The notes beneath the pieces are model-generated. The model did no database searches and was not told the origin of the DNA. It saw only the letters and a list, made by a program, of their open reading frames with translations. The position numbers were made by a program, and so were the translations under genes. From an uncultured Flavobacteriales bacterium (GTDB lineage Bacteria > Bacteroidota > Bacteroidia > Flavobacteriales_E > Vicingaceae): a stretch of DNA of 54,265 bases. Shown in pieces: positions 35,372 to 44,290 of this stretch (its first letter is position 1; each line of letters opens with the position of its first letter). The stretch lies in the NCBI GenBank assembly GCA_937901255.1, contig CALCHN010000076.1, forward strand, positions 1 to 54,265, given 5' to 3'.

Positions 35372-37108
35372 TTAAACTCCCTTCACATCAATAAACAACT
35401 CATCCAATTGTTGTTGGGCTATGGTAGCAGGAGCATCTATCATTACATCCCTACCGTTGTTGTTTTTCGGGAAGGCAATAAAATCTCTAATGGTTTCTTG
35501 TCCGCCAAACAAAGCACAAAGTCTATCAAAACCTAAAGCAATCCCACCGTGTGGTGGAGCTCCATATTCAAAAGCATTCATTAAAAAGCCAAATTGAGCT
35601 TGAGCTTCTTCTTTGGTAAAACCAAGTAAGTCAAACATTCTAGATTGTACTGTTCTATCGTGAATACGAATAGAGCCACCGCCTATTTCAGTTCCGTTTA
35701 ATACTAAATCGTAAGCATTAGCCCTTACTTTTCCGGGGTCGGTTTCCAATAAATGTAAGTCTTCTGTTTTTGGAGAAGTAAAAGGGTGATGCATCGCATG
35801 GTAGCGACCACTTTCTTCGTCCCATTCCAATAATGGAAAATCATATACCCACAATGGAGCATATTCATTAGGGTTTCTTAAACCTAATTCGTTGGCTAAG
35901 TGCAAACGCAAATCGTTCATTTGTTTTTGAGTTGCAGCCAAATCACCACTTAATACCAATATTAAATCGCCAGCTTTGGCGTTGCATTTTTCTGCCCAAG
36001 CTTTTAAATCTGCTTCACTATAAAATTTATCTACGGAAGATTTATAAGTACCATCTTCATTGCAACGTAAATAAACCAATCCTTTTGCTCCAACTTGCGG
36101 TCTTTTAACATAATCAGTAAGTGCATCCAATTGTTTTCTGGTAAAAGAAGCACAATCTTCGGCAACAATAGCAATTACGGTTTCAGCACTGTCAAAAACA
36201 TTAAAACCTTTGTTTTTAGTAACATTATCAATGTAGTTAAAGGTCATTCCAAAACGAATGTCGGGTTTGTCGCAACCGTAGTTTAGCATGGCATCAGCAT
36301 AGCTCATTCTTGGGAATGCTTTTAATTCAATGTTTTTCACTTTTTTGAAAAGATAATCCATCATTCCTTCAAAAGTGTTTAAAATATCTTCTTGTTCCAC
36401 AAAAGCCATTTCGCAGTCAATTTGTGTAAACTCTGGCTGACGGTCGGCACGTAAATCTTCATCTCTAAAACAACGTACAATTTGGTAGTAACGGTCGTAG
36501 CCGCTAACCATTAACAATTGCTTAAAGGTTTGTGGCGATTGTGGTAAAGCGTAAAATTGTCCGGGGTTCATTCTACTTGGTACCACAAAATCTCTTGCTC
36601 CTTCGGGAGTAGATTTAATTAAGTAAGGCGTCTCAATTTCTAAGAATTCTATGGCATCTAGGTATTTTCTAATTTCAATGGCTAATTTGTGTCTTAGCTC
36701 AAGGTTTTTTCTAATAGGATTTCTTCTTAAATCTAAGTAGCGGTATTGCATACGCAATTCTTCACCGCCATCGGTTTTATCTTCGATGGTAAAAGGAGGA
36801 GTTTTACTTTTGTTGAGTAAAGTAAATTGCTCGACAATAATTTCTATTTCTCCTGTAGGAATATTGTTGTTTTTGCTTTCACGCTCAATTACTTTACCTG
36901 TAATTTGTATTACATCTTCTCTACCTAGCGATTTAGCAGTTTTGGTATGTTCCTCACCAAACACCAACTGAGTAATACCGTAGCGGTCTCTCAAATCAAC
37001 AAAAGTCATTGCTCCTAATTCACGTGATTTTTGTATCCATCCGCAAAGGGTAACTACTTCATTAATATTGCTTAAACGCAATTCTCCATTGGTGTGTGTT
37101 CTGTACAT
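35372..37108 (-). CDS. aspS: Aspartyl-tRNA synthetase
   Basis: The 578-residue class II synthetase charges tRNA-Asp. It has the OB-fold anticodon domain near the N-terminus (VTLCGWIQKSRELGAMTFVD), motif 2 FRDEDLRADRQPEFTQID and motif 3 GIALGFDRL. The bacterial GAD insertion lies between. I start at 37108 (MYRTHTNGELR); an upstream in-frame start at 37225 would add 39 hydrophobic residues and cross a palindromic repeat. AsnRS is excluded by the bacterial-type insertion and RxDRQPEFTQ sequence. Confidence 0.96.
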   Translation of the reverse strand: MYRTHTNGELRLSNINEVVTLCGWIQKSRELGAMTFVDLRDRYGITQLVFGEEHTKTAKSLGREDVIQITGKVIERESKNNNIPTGEIEIIVEQFTLLNKSKTPPFTIEDKTDGGEELRMQYRYLDLRRNPIRKNLELRHKLAIEIRKYLDAIEFLEIETPYLIKSTPEGARDFVVPSRMNPGQFYALPQSPQTFKQLLMVSGYDRYYQIVRCFRDEDLRADRQPEFTQIDCEMAFVEQEDILNTFEGMMDYLFKKVKNIELKAFPRMSYADAMLNYGCDKPDIRFGMTFNYIDNVTKNKGFNVFDSAETVIAIVAEDCASFTRKQLDALTDYVKRPQVGAKGLVYLRCNEDGTYKSSVDKFYSEADLKAWAEKCNAKAGDLILVLSGDLAATQKQMNDLRLHLANELGLRNPNEYAPLWVYDFPLLEWDEESGRYHAMHHPFTSPKTEDLHLLETDPGKVRANAYDLVLNGTEIGGGSIRIHDRTVQSRMFDLLGFTKEEAQAQFGFLMNAFEYGAPPHGGIALGFDRLCALFGGQETIRDFIAFPKNNNGRDVMIDAPATIAQQQLDELFIDVKGV

Positions 37109-37189
37109 GTTTTTCAGTAAAAAATTAAAATGCGAAATTAAACAATTCAGCAAGAAAGTAGTTGTGAGGGAAGAATAAAATTTGGAACG

Positions 37190-37204
37190 AGACCTGACAG
37201 GTCT
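37190..37204. repeat. Solitary CCTGACAGG palindrome
   Basis: AGACCTGACAGGTCT is a 7+7 palindrome around one A, i.e. one arm of the longer hairpins at 35295 and 38249. It lies between the divergent aspS and SH3-like genes. Confidence 0.65.
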
Positions 37205-37242
37205 ATTTATAGTAAAAAACAACATTTATCTATCAAAATAGT

Positions 37243-37250
37243 TATATTTG
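37243..37250 (+). promoter_or_regulatory. -7 box for the SH3-like secreted gene
   Basis: TATATTTG fits TAnnTTTG and sits 21 bases before the ATG at 37272. It also shows that the TTG at 37248 is unlikely to be the start. Confidence 0.5.
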
Positions 37251-37271
37251 AAATGTGATTACAGTAGTTCA

Positions 37272-38237
37272 ATGAAGAAAATATTATTTATAGTCATTAC
37301 ATTTTTTATGTTTTTGAGTTTATACTCTCAACAAAGTTTTTATGACATTGAGAACATAAAAAAGCTATCCACTAATTCTAATAAAATATATGGAGTTACT
37401 GTGATGAATGCTAAAATAAGACCTGCTCCAACGCCAGCTGAAGAACCTATTGAATATCTGGATTTATTAGACACTGTTCAGTTAATAGATTATTATGAGG
37501 GTTATTGTGCGGTAAAATATAATAACACTTATGGTTATCTTTCAGAATTGTTCTTGGAACATACTCCTATAGTTGAAAAATTTAGAGATTCTTTATTAGT
37601 AGAAAAACAATTTGAAAAAGCAGTTGAATTAGAGATTAAACAATTGAATGATAAAGCTAAAGCATTAACCGACTGGTATAATGATAGTATAAAACGTATT
37701 GAGGAAGAAAAAAGAGTAGTAGAGGATAAGATTGTTTACAGAAAATTGGATTATCTTTTGAGTTTCTCTATAGAACATCAATGGAATTTATTGATTAATA
37801 TTAGAGGTTTTGTGGGCTATATTGAAGATGAGAGCAAGAAGGGTAAACATAAAGAGCATATAATGTGTTCTTGTGGAGATCGTAAAGGTGTTTTTATAGA
37901 AAATAAATATTGGCAGCTGTTTTTTACACAACCCAAATCATCATTAGTACCTTTTCTTATTGATAAAATGAATGATACATTAGCAACTAGACTATATAGA
38001 TATGAATTATTAACAGAAGGGGAGCTTGCTGTTTATTGTCTTGAATTTATTTATAAAAAAAATTGGTATAATTTATCTAAAGAATATCCGAGTAATACTT
38101 CAAACAAAAAAAACAAACCTGATTTTTATTATAGAGATAAGGAACTATTATTTTTAGATAGGCTTCTAAAAAACAAAGATAAACTCAACAGTTTACAAAA
38201 TCATTGGAGAGTATTATATAAGAAAAAACCTAAGTAA
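37272..38237 (+). CDS. Secreted protein with SH3-like domain
   Basis: The 321-residue product starts at 37272 (MKKILFIVITFFMFLSLYSQ, a signal peptide). Residues about 35-85 (VTVMNAKIRPAPTPAEEPI... to YGYLSELFLEH) look like a bacterial SH3 domain, a fold that often binds peptidoglycan or peptides. A charged helical stretch (about 95-150) follows, then a region with CSCGDRKG that could hold a disulfide. No T9SS domain is seen. It stands alone between two CCTGACAGG palindromes. Function is unknown; a wall-associated role is an inference from the SH3-like part. Confidence 0.68.
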   Translation: MKKILFIVITFFMFLSLYSQQSFYDIENIKKLSTNSNKIYGVTVMNAKIRPAPTPAEEPIEYLDLLDTVQLIDYYEGYCAVKYNNTYGYLSELFLEHTPIVEKFRDSLLVEKQFEKAVELEIKQLNDKAKALTDWYNDSIKRIEEEKRVVEDKIVYRKLDYLLSFSIEHQWNLLINIRGFVGYIEDESKKGKHKEHIMCSCGDRKGVFIENKYWQLFFTQPKSSLVPFLIDKMNDTLATRLYRYELLTEGELAVYCLEFIYKKNWYNLSKEYPSNTSNKKNKPDFYYRDKELLFLDRLLKNKDKLNSLQNHWRVLYKKKPK

Positions 38238-38248
38238 TTTTTTATAGA

Positions 38249-38281
38249 AGACCTGACAGGTTTCTAAAACCTGTTAGGTCT
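38249..38281. terminator. CCTGACAGG hairpin between SH3-like gene and paaE
   Basis: A 15-bp stem with one mismatch (38249-38263 with 38267-38281). It lies between convergent genes and could end transcription from both sides. Nearly identical to 35295-35327. Confidence 0.7.
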
Positions 38282-38288
38282 GAGAAAG

Positions 38289-39356
38289 TTAAATCACATC
38301 ATAATCTACCACTAACTTATCTGAAGCAGGATGAGCTTGGCAAGTTAAAATAAATCCATCCGCTACTTCTTCATCAGATAGTGCGTAGTTCATTTCCATG
38401 GTAGCTTTTCCTTCAACAATTTGGGCTTTACAAGTGCAACAAACTGCTCCTTTGCAAGAAAAAGGGGCATCTGCACCTTGTTCAATAGCAGTATCTAAAA
38501 TAGTTGCTCCTTTACTGTCCAAATCGAACTCAAATTCTTCGCCATCCATAATAACGGTAACGTGGCTTGTTCCTTCGTAAGAAGATTCAGGAGCTGCTTG
38601 TTCAAGCGATCCTGCTTTTTTAACGGGAGTAGTAAACAGTTCAAAATGAATTTTTTCATCAGCAACTCCCATCTTTTTAAAGGTTTCGTTTACGGTGTTT
38701 ATCATCGCTTCTGGTCCGCAAATATAAAAACCATCAGCTTTTAGTATTTCTAAGTTTAATTTAATGAAGTCGTTCATTTTCTGCTCATCTATTCTACCAC
38801 ACTGAATGGGAGTTAATTGCTTGGCAGCACCTTCATCGTAAGTAAAATGTACATTAAAATGATTAGGATGATTAGCAGCTAATGCTTCTAATTCTTGTTT
38901 AAAAATGGTGTTTTCTTCGTTTACATTCCCATAAAATAAGGTAAATTTTCCTCCGGCTTTAATAACAGATTTTAACAAGGAAAAAACAGGGGTAATACCA
39001 CTTCCGGCAGCTACACCAACAATGTTAGCGGCATGATTTTTTGCTACAAAATTTCCGGCAGGAGGCATCACTTCTAATACATCGCCCACTTTTAACTCAT
39101 CGTTTAAAAATCCCGACATTTTACCGTTGTCAATTTTCTTCACACCAATTCTTATTTCTTCCTCAAAAGGAGTGCTACAAATGGAATACGATCTTCTGAT
39201 ATCTTCACCGTTAATGGTTTTCTTAACCGTTACGTATTGTCCTGATTCAAAAGCAAAAGTGTTTTTTAAATCCGCAGGAAGTTCAAATGCTATAGAAACC
39301 GCTTGAGGTGTTTCTTTTCTAATATCTTTAATTTTTAGGGTATGAAAATGACTCAT
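38289..39356 (-). CDS. paaE: PaaE, reductase of phenylacetyl-CoA epoxidase
   Basis: The 355-residue reductase passes electrons from NADPH through FAD and a [2Fe-2S] cluster to the PaaA di-iron centre. The FAD motif RSYS is at 55-58, and the nucleotide-binding GSGITPVFSLL at 118-128. The plant-type ferredoxin Cys are C301, C306, C309 and C339. The layout (oxidoreductase then ferredoxin) and length match PaaE. It is divergent from paaABCD, so the 204-base gap holds both promoters. Confidence 0.94.
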   Translation of the reverse strand: MSHFHTLKIKDIRKETPQAVSIAFELPADLKNTFAFESGQYVTVKKTINGEDIRRSYSICSTPFEEEIRIGVKKIDNGKMSGFLNDELKVGDVLEVMPPAGNFVAKNHAANIVGVAAGSGITPVFSLLKSVIKAGGKFTLFYGNVNEENTIFKQELEALAANHPNHFNVHFTYDEGAAKQLTPIQCGRIDEQKMNDFIKLNLEILKADGFYICGPEAMINTVNETFKKMGVADEKIHFELFTTPVKKAGSLEQAAPESSYEGTSHVTVIMDGEEFEFDLDSKGATILDTAIEQGADAPFSCKGAVCCTCKAQIVEGKATMEMNYALSDEEVADGFILTCQAHPASDKLVVDYDVI

Positions 39357-39383
39357 TCTTTCTGTTTTTCATTTTAATTCGGA

Positions 39384-39391
39384 CAAAAGTA
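39384..39391 (-). promoter_or_regulatory. -7 box for paaE
   Basis: TACTTTTG on the minus strand fits TAnnTTTG, 27 bases before the paaE start. Confidence 0.45.
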
Positions 39392-39523
39392 ATATTATTT
39401 CAAAAGAATAATCGAACTCAGGTTGTAAAAATGAGAGACTAAATGAAATTGCTAAAAAATTAGTGAATTGGTTAAAAAATAACAGCCTGACAAAAATCAG
39501 TTAATTGTTGATTATTTTTTCAT

Positions 39524-39531
39524 TAAATTTG
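39524..39531 (+). promoter_or_regulatory. -7 box for paaABCD
   Basis: TAAATTTG fits TAnnTTTG, 29 bases before the paaA start. I saw no clear operator for a PaaR or PaaX-type regulator in the shared gap. Confidence 0.5.
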
Positions 39532-39560
39532 GGCAACCAAATACAAACACATATAACAAT

Positions 39561-40502
39561 ATGGATGAACAACAAAAATTAGAAGCGTTTCAGGCAAAAA
39601 TTGATGCAGAAATTAAGATAGAACCTAAAGATTGGATGCCTGAAGAATATAGAAAACATTTACAACGTCAAATTTCACAACATGCTCATTCGGAAGTGAT
39701 TGGTATGCAGCCGGAAGGAAACTGGGTATTGAGAGCTCCTTCATTAAGAGCTAAAGTAGTGTTGTTGGCAAAAATTCAGGATGAAGCTGGACATGGACAA
39801 TATTTGTATGCAGCTGGCGAAACGTTGGGTAAAAGCAGAGATGAGTTTATTGAAGAATTACAGACCGAAAAAGCAAAATATTCCAGTATTTTTAATTACC
39901 CAACATTAACTTGGGCAGATATGGGAGCTGTAGGTTGGTTAGTTGATGGAGCTGCTATTGTTAATCAGGTATCCTTACAAAGAACTTCTTACGGGCCTTA
40001 TGCTAGAGCAATGGTAAGAATTTGTAAAGAAGAAAGTTTTCACCAAAGACAAGGATATGAAATTATTGCCCACATGGCAAAAGGAACACCAGAGCAAAAA
40101 GCTATGGCTCAAGATGCATTGAATAGATTATGGTGGCCATCATTAATGATGTTTGGTCCGCATGATGCTGATTCTCCAAACTTAGGCAATGGTGTGAAAT
40201 GGAAAATTAAACGTGAAACCAATGACGAATTACGTCAGAAGTTTATAGATAAAACCGTTCACCAAGCAGAAGTAATCGGATTAACTATTCCTGATCCAGA
40301 TTTAAAATGGAATGAAGAAACAGGTCATTATGATTACGGTAAAATTGATTGGGATGAGTTTTGGAATGTTGTAAAAGGTAATGGACCATGTAATAAACAA
40401 CGTTTAGAGCATCACAAAAGAGCTCATAATAATGGCAAATGGGTAAGAGAAGCTGCGTTGGCTTATGCTCAAAAACAAAAAGCTAAACAAATGGTGGCGT
40501 AA
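39561..40502 (+). CDS. paaA: PaaA, catalytic subunit of phenylacetyl-CoA 1,2-epoxidase
   Basis: The 313-residue ferritin-fold protein carries the di-iron centre that epoxidises phenylacetyl-CoA. Iron ligands are visible as the ExxH pairs E75-H78 (DEAGH) and E158-H161 (EESFH), with E45 (HSEVIG) as a further candidate. Length and the opening match the PaaA family. It heads the paaABCD operon, 40 bases before paaB. PaaC is its structural partner and PaaE its reductase. Confidence 0.96.
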   Translation: MDEQQKLEAFQAKIDAEIKIEPKDWMPEEYRKHLQRQISQHAHSEVIGMQPEGNWVLRAPSLRAKVVLLAKIQDEAGHGQYLYAAGETLGKSRDEFIEELQTEKAKYSSIFNYPTLTWADMGAVGWLVDGAAIVNQVSLQRTSYGPYARAMVRICKEESFHQRQGYEIIAHMAKGTPEQKAMAQDALNRLWWPSLMMFGPHDADSPNLGNGVKWKIKRETNDELRQKFIDKTVHQAEVIGLTIPDPDLKWNEETGHYDYGKIDWDEFWNVVKGNGPCNKQRLEHHKRAHNNGKWVREAALAYAQKQKAKQMVA

Positions 40503-40542
40503 TTAGTTAAAAGAAAAATTAGTTAAAAAAATAAGATATATC

Positions 40543-40842
40543 ATGAGTGAACAAATTAAAGATAATCAAGGTGATGTTTGGGAAGTTTTTGTACAAAGCA
40601 AACCAGGATTGCCTCATAAACATGCAGGAAGTTTACATGCAACAGATAAAGAAATGGCGTTGCAAAATGCTAGAGATTTATACACTAGAAGAAACGAAGG
40701 GACCTGTATTTGGGTAGTACCTTCAAATTTTATAGTTTCATCATTACCAGAAGATAGTGATTCATTTTTTGATCCTTCGGATGATAAAATTTACAGACAT
40801 CCTACGCATTACGTAATGCCAGAGGGAGCAAAGCATATATAA
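40543..40842 (+). CDS. paaB: PaaB, small subunit of the epoxidase
   Basis: The 99-residue protein matches PaaB in length and in the segments WEVFVQSKPGLPHKHAGSLH and YTRRNEGTCIWVVPS. PaaB joins PaaAC heterodimers into the larger active complex. It has no catalytic residues of its own. It lies between paaA and paaC on the same strand. Confidence 0.95.
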   Translation: MSEQIKDNQGDVWEVFVQSKPGLPHKHAGSLHATDKEMALQNARDLYTRRNEGTCIWVVPSNFIVSSLPEDSDSFFDPSDDKIYRHPTHYVMPEGAKHI

Positions 40843-40846
40843 AAAT

Positions 40847-40892
40847 GTTTGAAGTTTAACGTTGCTTCATATTGTATCGTTAAACCTCAAAC
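40847..40892 (+). repeat. Hairpin between paaB and paaC
   Basis: GTTTGAAGTTTAACG (40847-40861) pairs with CGTTAAACCTCAAAC (40878-40892), 14 of 15 matching, with a 16-base loop. It sits in the transcript between two subunit genes and could set the ratio of paaAB to paaCD expression. The right arm shares AACCTCAAAC with 15715-15757. Confidence 0.6.
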
Positions 40893-40910
40893 CTCAAACT
40901 TTTAATTAAA

Positions 40911-41669
40911 ATGACACAACAAGACGCATTAATAAATTACTGTTTAAGATTAGGAGATTCTAGTTTAATATTAGGTCAGAGAATGGCAGAATGGTGTAGC
41001 AATGGACCTACGTTAGAAGAAGACATTGCACTAACCAATATTTCATTAGATTTATTCGGACAAGCAAGAACCATGTTGACTTATGCTGCTAATTTAGAAG
41101 GCAAAGGCAAAACAGAAGATGATTTAGCTTATAGAAGAAGCGAAAGAGAATATTTCAACACCTTACTTTCAGAAAGACCTAATGGACACTTTGGTGATAC
41201 TATTGCTAGAAATTTCTTACATGATGCTTTTTTGTATCATTTATATACCGCATTAAAAAATAGTAAAGATGAAACTATTGCTGCTCATGCGGCAAAATCT
41301 ATTAAAGAAATAGCCTATCACTTACGTCATACAGGAGAGTGGGTAGTCCGTTTGGGTGATGGAACTGAAGAAAGTCACCAAAAAATTCAACAATCATTTG
41401 ATGATTTATGGATGTTTACAGGCGATTTGTTTGAGATGAACGAAGTTGACGAGCTCTTAATTAAAGCAGGTATTGCAGTAGATTTGAATGAAGTGAAAAA
41501 AAATTGGGATAGCACTATTAACGAAGTCCTACAACGAGCCACACTAGAAAGACCAAAAGACGATTACATGCAAACTGGCAGATTAAAAGGAATGCACTCA
41601 GAATATTTAGGTCACTTACTTACCGATATGCAATACTTGCAAAGAGCCTACCCCGATGCTACTTGGTAG
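40911..41669 (+). CDS. paaC: PaaC, structural subunit of the epoxidase
   Basis: The 252-residue helical ferritin-like protein is related to PaaA but lacks the full set of iron ligands. Landmarks are the N-terminal YCLRLGDSSLILGQRMAEW and the C-terminal GRLKGMHSEYLGHLLTDMQY. Length is normal. It pairs with PaaA to form the catalytic core. Confidence 0.95.
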   Translation: MTQQDALINYCLRLGDSSLILGQRMAEWCSNGPTLEEDIALTNISLDLFGQARTMLTYAANLEGKGKTEDDLAYRRSEREYFNTLLSERPNGHFGDTIARNFLHDAFLYHLYTALKNSKDETIAAHAAKSIKEIAYHLRHTGEWVVRLGDGTEESHQKIQQSFDDLWMFTGDLFEMNEVDELLIKAGIAVDLNEVKKNWDSTINEVLQRATLERPKDDYMQTGRLKGMHSEYLGHLLTDMQYLQRAYPDATW

Positions 41670-41690
41670 TTTGTGTAGTATTTTTAAGGT

Positions 41691-42194
41691 ATGAATTTGA
41701 AAGAAAAATATACAGAACAAGCTATTTGGGATATGATAGCTCAAATTCCTGATCCTGAAATTCCTGTTATAACTATTGAAGAATTAGGGGTTTTACGGAA
41801 AGTGGAGGTGCTTTCTGACAAAGTAGAAATAACTATTACTCCCACTTACACGGGCTGTCCTGCTATGAAAATGTTTGAAGATGATATCTTAAAAACACTT
41901 CATGATAATGGCATTGAGAATGCAGCAATTAAAATGGTTTACACCCCTGCTTGGACAACCGATTGGATGAGCGAAGCAGCCATGAAAAAACTTAAAGATT
42001 ATGGAATTGCTCCTCCTGTAAAAGGAACAGAAGACAAAGGTGTGTTATTTGGTTCTGGACCTAAAGAAGTTCAATGTCCGCAATGTGGTTCAAAAAATAC
42101 CGAACTAAAAAGTCAATTTGGCTCTACCGCTTGCAAAGCACTTTACCAATGCAAAGATTGTTTAGAACCTTTCGATTACTTTAAATGCATCTAA
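41691..42194 (+). CDS. paaD: PaaD, metal-cluster maturation factor for the epoxidase
   Basis: The 167-residue protein has a DUF59/MIP18-type N-terminal domain (IPDPEIPVITIEELGVLRKV, then TYTGCPAM). Its C-terminal zinc-ribbon is CPQCGSKN with Cys later in CKDCLEPFDYFKC. PaaD is thought to help load iron or iron-sulfur into the complex. It is the last gene of paaABCD, 21 bases after paaC. Some databases call this subunit PaaJ. Confidence 0.94.
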   Translation: MNLKEKYTEQAIWDMIAQIPDPEIPVITIEELGVLRKVEVLSDKVEITITPTYTGCPAMKMFEDDILKTLHDNGIENAAIKMVYTPAWTTDWMSEAAMKKLKDYGIAPPVKGTEDKGVLFGSGPKEVQCPQCGSKNTELKSQFGSTACKALYQCKDCLEPFDYFKCI

Positions 42195-42327
42195 CCTTTA
42201 TTTTAGGATTATGATTTTCAATGAGTTTTTGTAGTTTACAAATACCTTATCTGTTTTGTATTTTTATTTCCAGTAGTTAAATTCGCAAAACGAAATTTTA
42301 ATCTAAAAGGTATAAAAACAACAAACT

Positions 42328-43668
42328 ATGAAATTATTTAACAGACTTTTCACGCTATTTTGTTTGGTAGGGGCGACTTCATTGACAGTTCAAGCTCAAC
42401 AGCAACCAGAGAAATGTGGATTTAATCATGCAGTAGAATTTTTAAATCAGCAAAATCCAAATTACAAACAACATATAAATGCAGCTTATCAGCAATGGGT
42501 AATTGAGGCGAATGCTAAGCAAATCAAAAACGATAAGTCTATTTATGTTATTCCTGTAGTTTTTCATGTTGTATGGAATTCCAATAATTCACAAGAAAAC
42601 TTAGATGATAGTGTACTAATAGAGCAAATAAATGTGTTGAATGAAGATTTTAGAAGACTAAATGCAGATACTTCCAACATGAGACCTGGTTTTGCCCCTT
42701 TAGTTGGTGACGGACAAATAGAGTTTCAATTGGCTTGTAAAGACCCTAATGGAAATCCTACTGATGGGATTGTAAGAGTGCAGACATCTACTACTTTTGG
42801 AGGAGGGTTTTTACCTGATATGGCATCTATTGCTAAAATACAAAATACCAGTCAAGGTGGTTCTGATGCTTGGAATACATCAGAATATTTAAATATTTGG
42901 GTGGGTGATATTAATGGAGGTAGTGCAACTCCTTCATTGTTAGGTGTCGCAACTCCACCAGCAGGACTATCTAATTGGCCAGCAAATTCTATTCCGCCAG
43001 AATTAACAGATGGAGCCATTATTCATTATAGTGCATTTGGAAGAAATAATCCAGTAGCAATGACTGCAACTGTGGTAAATGGAAGAACAGTTACACATGA
43101 AGTTGGTCATTATTTAGGTGTTAGACATACAGCTGAAAATACTTTTGGGGGAATTTTTGGAAGCATTTGTGGGGATGATGATGGGTTAAACGACACACCA
43201 AACTGTGACCAATCTCAACAAGGGTGTAATACAAGCAGAAACTCTTGTACTGATACTATTCCAGGAATTGGAGATTTGCCAGACATGGTAGAAAATTACA
43301 TGGATTATTCAGATCAAACTTGCCAAAATAGTTTTACTATCGGACAAATAAATATAATGAGAAGTGTGTTGCAAAACGAAAGAAATGGTTTGTTAACTTC
43401 TCAGGCATTGGTAAATTGTACCGTTGGAATTGAAGAAAATTTATTGGAAAACCAAGTTGCTGTTTATCCTAATCCAAGTAACGGAATTGTTACAGTAGAT
43501 GTAAAAAACCAAGAAAATGCAACAGTAATTTTCTTTAACGCTATAGGACAAAGTGTTCAGCCGAAGTTAATTGGAAATCAACAATATCAGTTGGATGAGA
43601 AAGGAATTTATTTTGTAACTGTTCAAACTACAAAAGCCAGTATTACTAAGAAAGTTGTAGTTCAGTAA
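42328..43668 (+). CDS. Secreted M43 (pappalysin-like) metalloprotease with T9SS domain
   Basis: The 446-residue product has a signal peptide ending VQAQ. The zinc motif H257-E258-x2-H261-x2-G264-x2-H267 (HEVGHYLGVRHT) is the M43 form, and the Met-turn VENYMDYSDQ follows about 55 residues later. Several Cys (e.g. CGDDDG, CNTSRNSC) probably form disulfides. A T9SS type A sorting domain begins VAVYPNPSNGIVTV. It would be exported to degrade proteins or peptides at or near the cell surface. It is a single-gene unit ending at a strong hairpin. Confidence 0.92.
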   Translation: MKLFNRLFTLFCLVGATSLTVQAQQQPEKCGFNHAVEFLNQQNPNYKQHINAAYQQWVIEANAKQIKNDKSIYVIPVVFHVVWNSNNSQENLDDSVLIEQINVLNEDFRRLNADTSNMRPGFAPLVGDGQIEFQLACKDPNGNPTDGIVRVQTSTTFGGGFLPDMASIAKIQNTSQGGSDAWNTSEYLNIWVGDINGGSATPSLLGVATPPAGLSNWPANSIPPELTDGAIIHYSAFGRNNPVAMTATVVNGRTVTHEVGHYLGVRHTAENTFGGIFGSICGDDDGLNDTPNCDQSQQGCNTSRNSCTDTIPGIGDLPDMVENYMDYSDQTCQNSFTIGQINIMRSVLQNERNGLLTSQALVNCTVGIEENLLENQVAVYPNPSNGIVTVDVKNQENATVIFFNAIGQSVQPKLIGNQQYQLDEKGIYFVTVQTTKASITKKVVVQ

Positions 43669-43690
43669 AAATTGGTTATTATAATTTGTA

Positions 43691-43730
43691 AAAAAACCTG
43701 TCAGGTTCTATTAAACCTGACAGGTTTTTT
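43691..43730. terminator. Bidirectional CCTGACAGG terminator
   Basis: A perfect 17-bp stem (43691-43707 with 43714-43730) with a 6-base loop; an A-run on one arm and T-run on the other make it work on both strands. It lies between the convergent M43 protease and ubiX and touches the ubiX stop codon. Confidence 0.85.
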
Positions 43731-44287
43731 TATTCTCCCCAGCGATACGATTTACTATCCAACCCTATTAAATCAATTACTCTGTCCACTACCGTTTTAG
43801 CAACGGCTTCTATGGTAGTTGGCTGACTGTAAAATGAAGGGGTTGCCGGACAAATAATGCCTCCAGCTTCCGTTACGGCTTTCATATTATTGATGTGAAT
43901 GAGGTTGTAGGGAGTTTCTCTGGCTACCAACACTAATTTTCGTCTTTCTTTTAAGATTACATCTGCAGCCCTAGTAAGCAAATCATTGGAAATTCCATTG
44001 GCTATACGCCCTAATGTCCCCATAGAACATGGAATTACAATCATGGTGTCGTACTTTGCAGAACCCGAAGCAAAAGGAGCATTAAAATCATTTTTATGAT
44101 AAAAGGTAAATGGAAACTGCGAGTAATTTTCATTATTAAGTTCGTGTTGCCAAACGGTTTTAGCGTTGTCAGACATAATTACACCAACTTCAATATTTTC
44201 TTGTTTAGATAAAAATTTTAACAATAATTCGGCATAAATAGCACCCGAAGCACCTGTAATCGCTATAACAATCTTTCTTTTTTCCAT
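43730..44287 (-). CDS. ubiX: UbiX-family flavin prenyltransferase
   Basis: The 185-residue enzyme makes prenylated FMN, the cofactor of UbiD-type decarboxylases. FMN-binding features are ITGASGAIYAELLL near the N-terminus and PCSMGTLGRIANGI in the middle; a C-terminal GGIICPATPSFYSQPTTI completes the family pattern. It follows the beta-barrel gene by 3 bases. No UbiD gene is in the window, and the role (quinone synthesis or aromatic-acid decarboxylation) is open. Confidence 0.93.
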   Translation of the reverse strand: MEKRKIVIAITGASGAIYAELLLKFLSKQENIEVGVIMSDNAKTVWQHELNNENYSQFPFTFYHKNDFNAPFASGSAKYDTMIVIPCSMGTLGRIANGISNDLLTRAADVILKERRKLVLVARETPYNLIHINNMKAVTEAGGIICPATPSFYSQPTTIEAVAKTVVDRVIDLIGLDSKSYRWGE

Positions 44288-44290
44288 GAA

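Noticed and set aside
35372..37225. Longer aspS start at 37225
   Set aside because: The extra 39 residues are hydrophobic, unlike AspRS N-termini, and cross a palindromic repeat; MYRTHTNGELR at 37108 fits the family.
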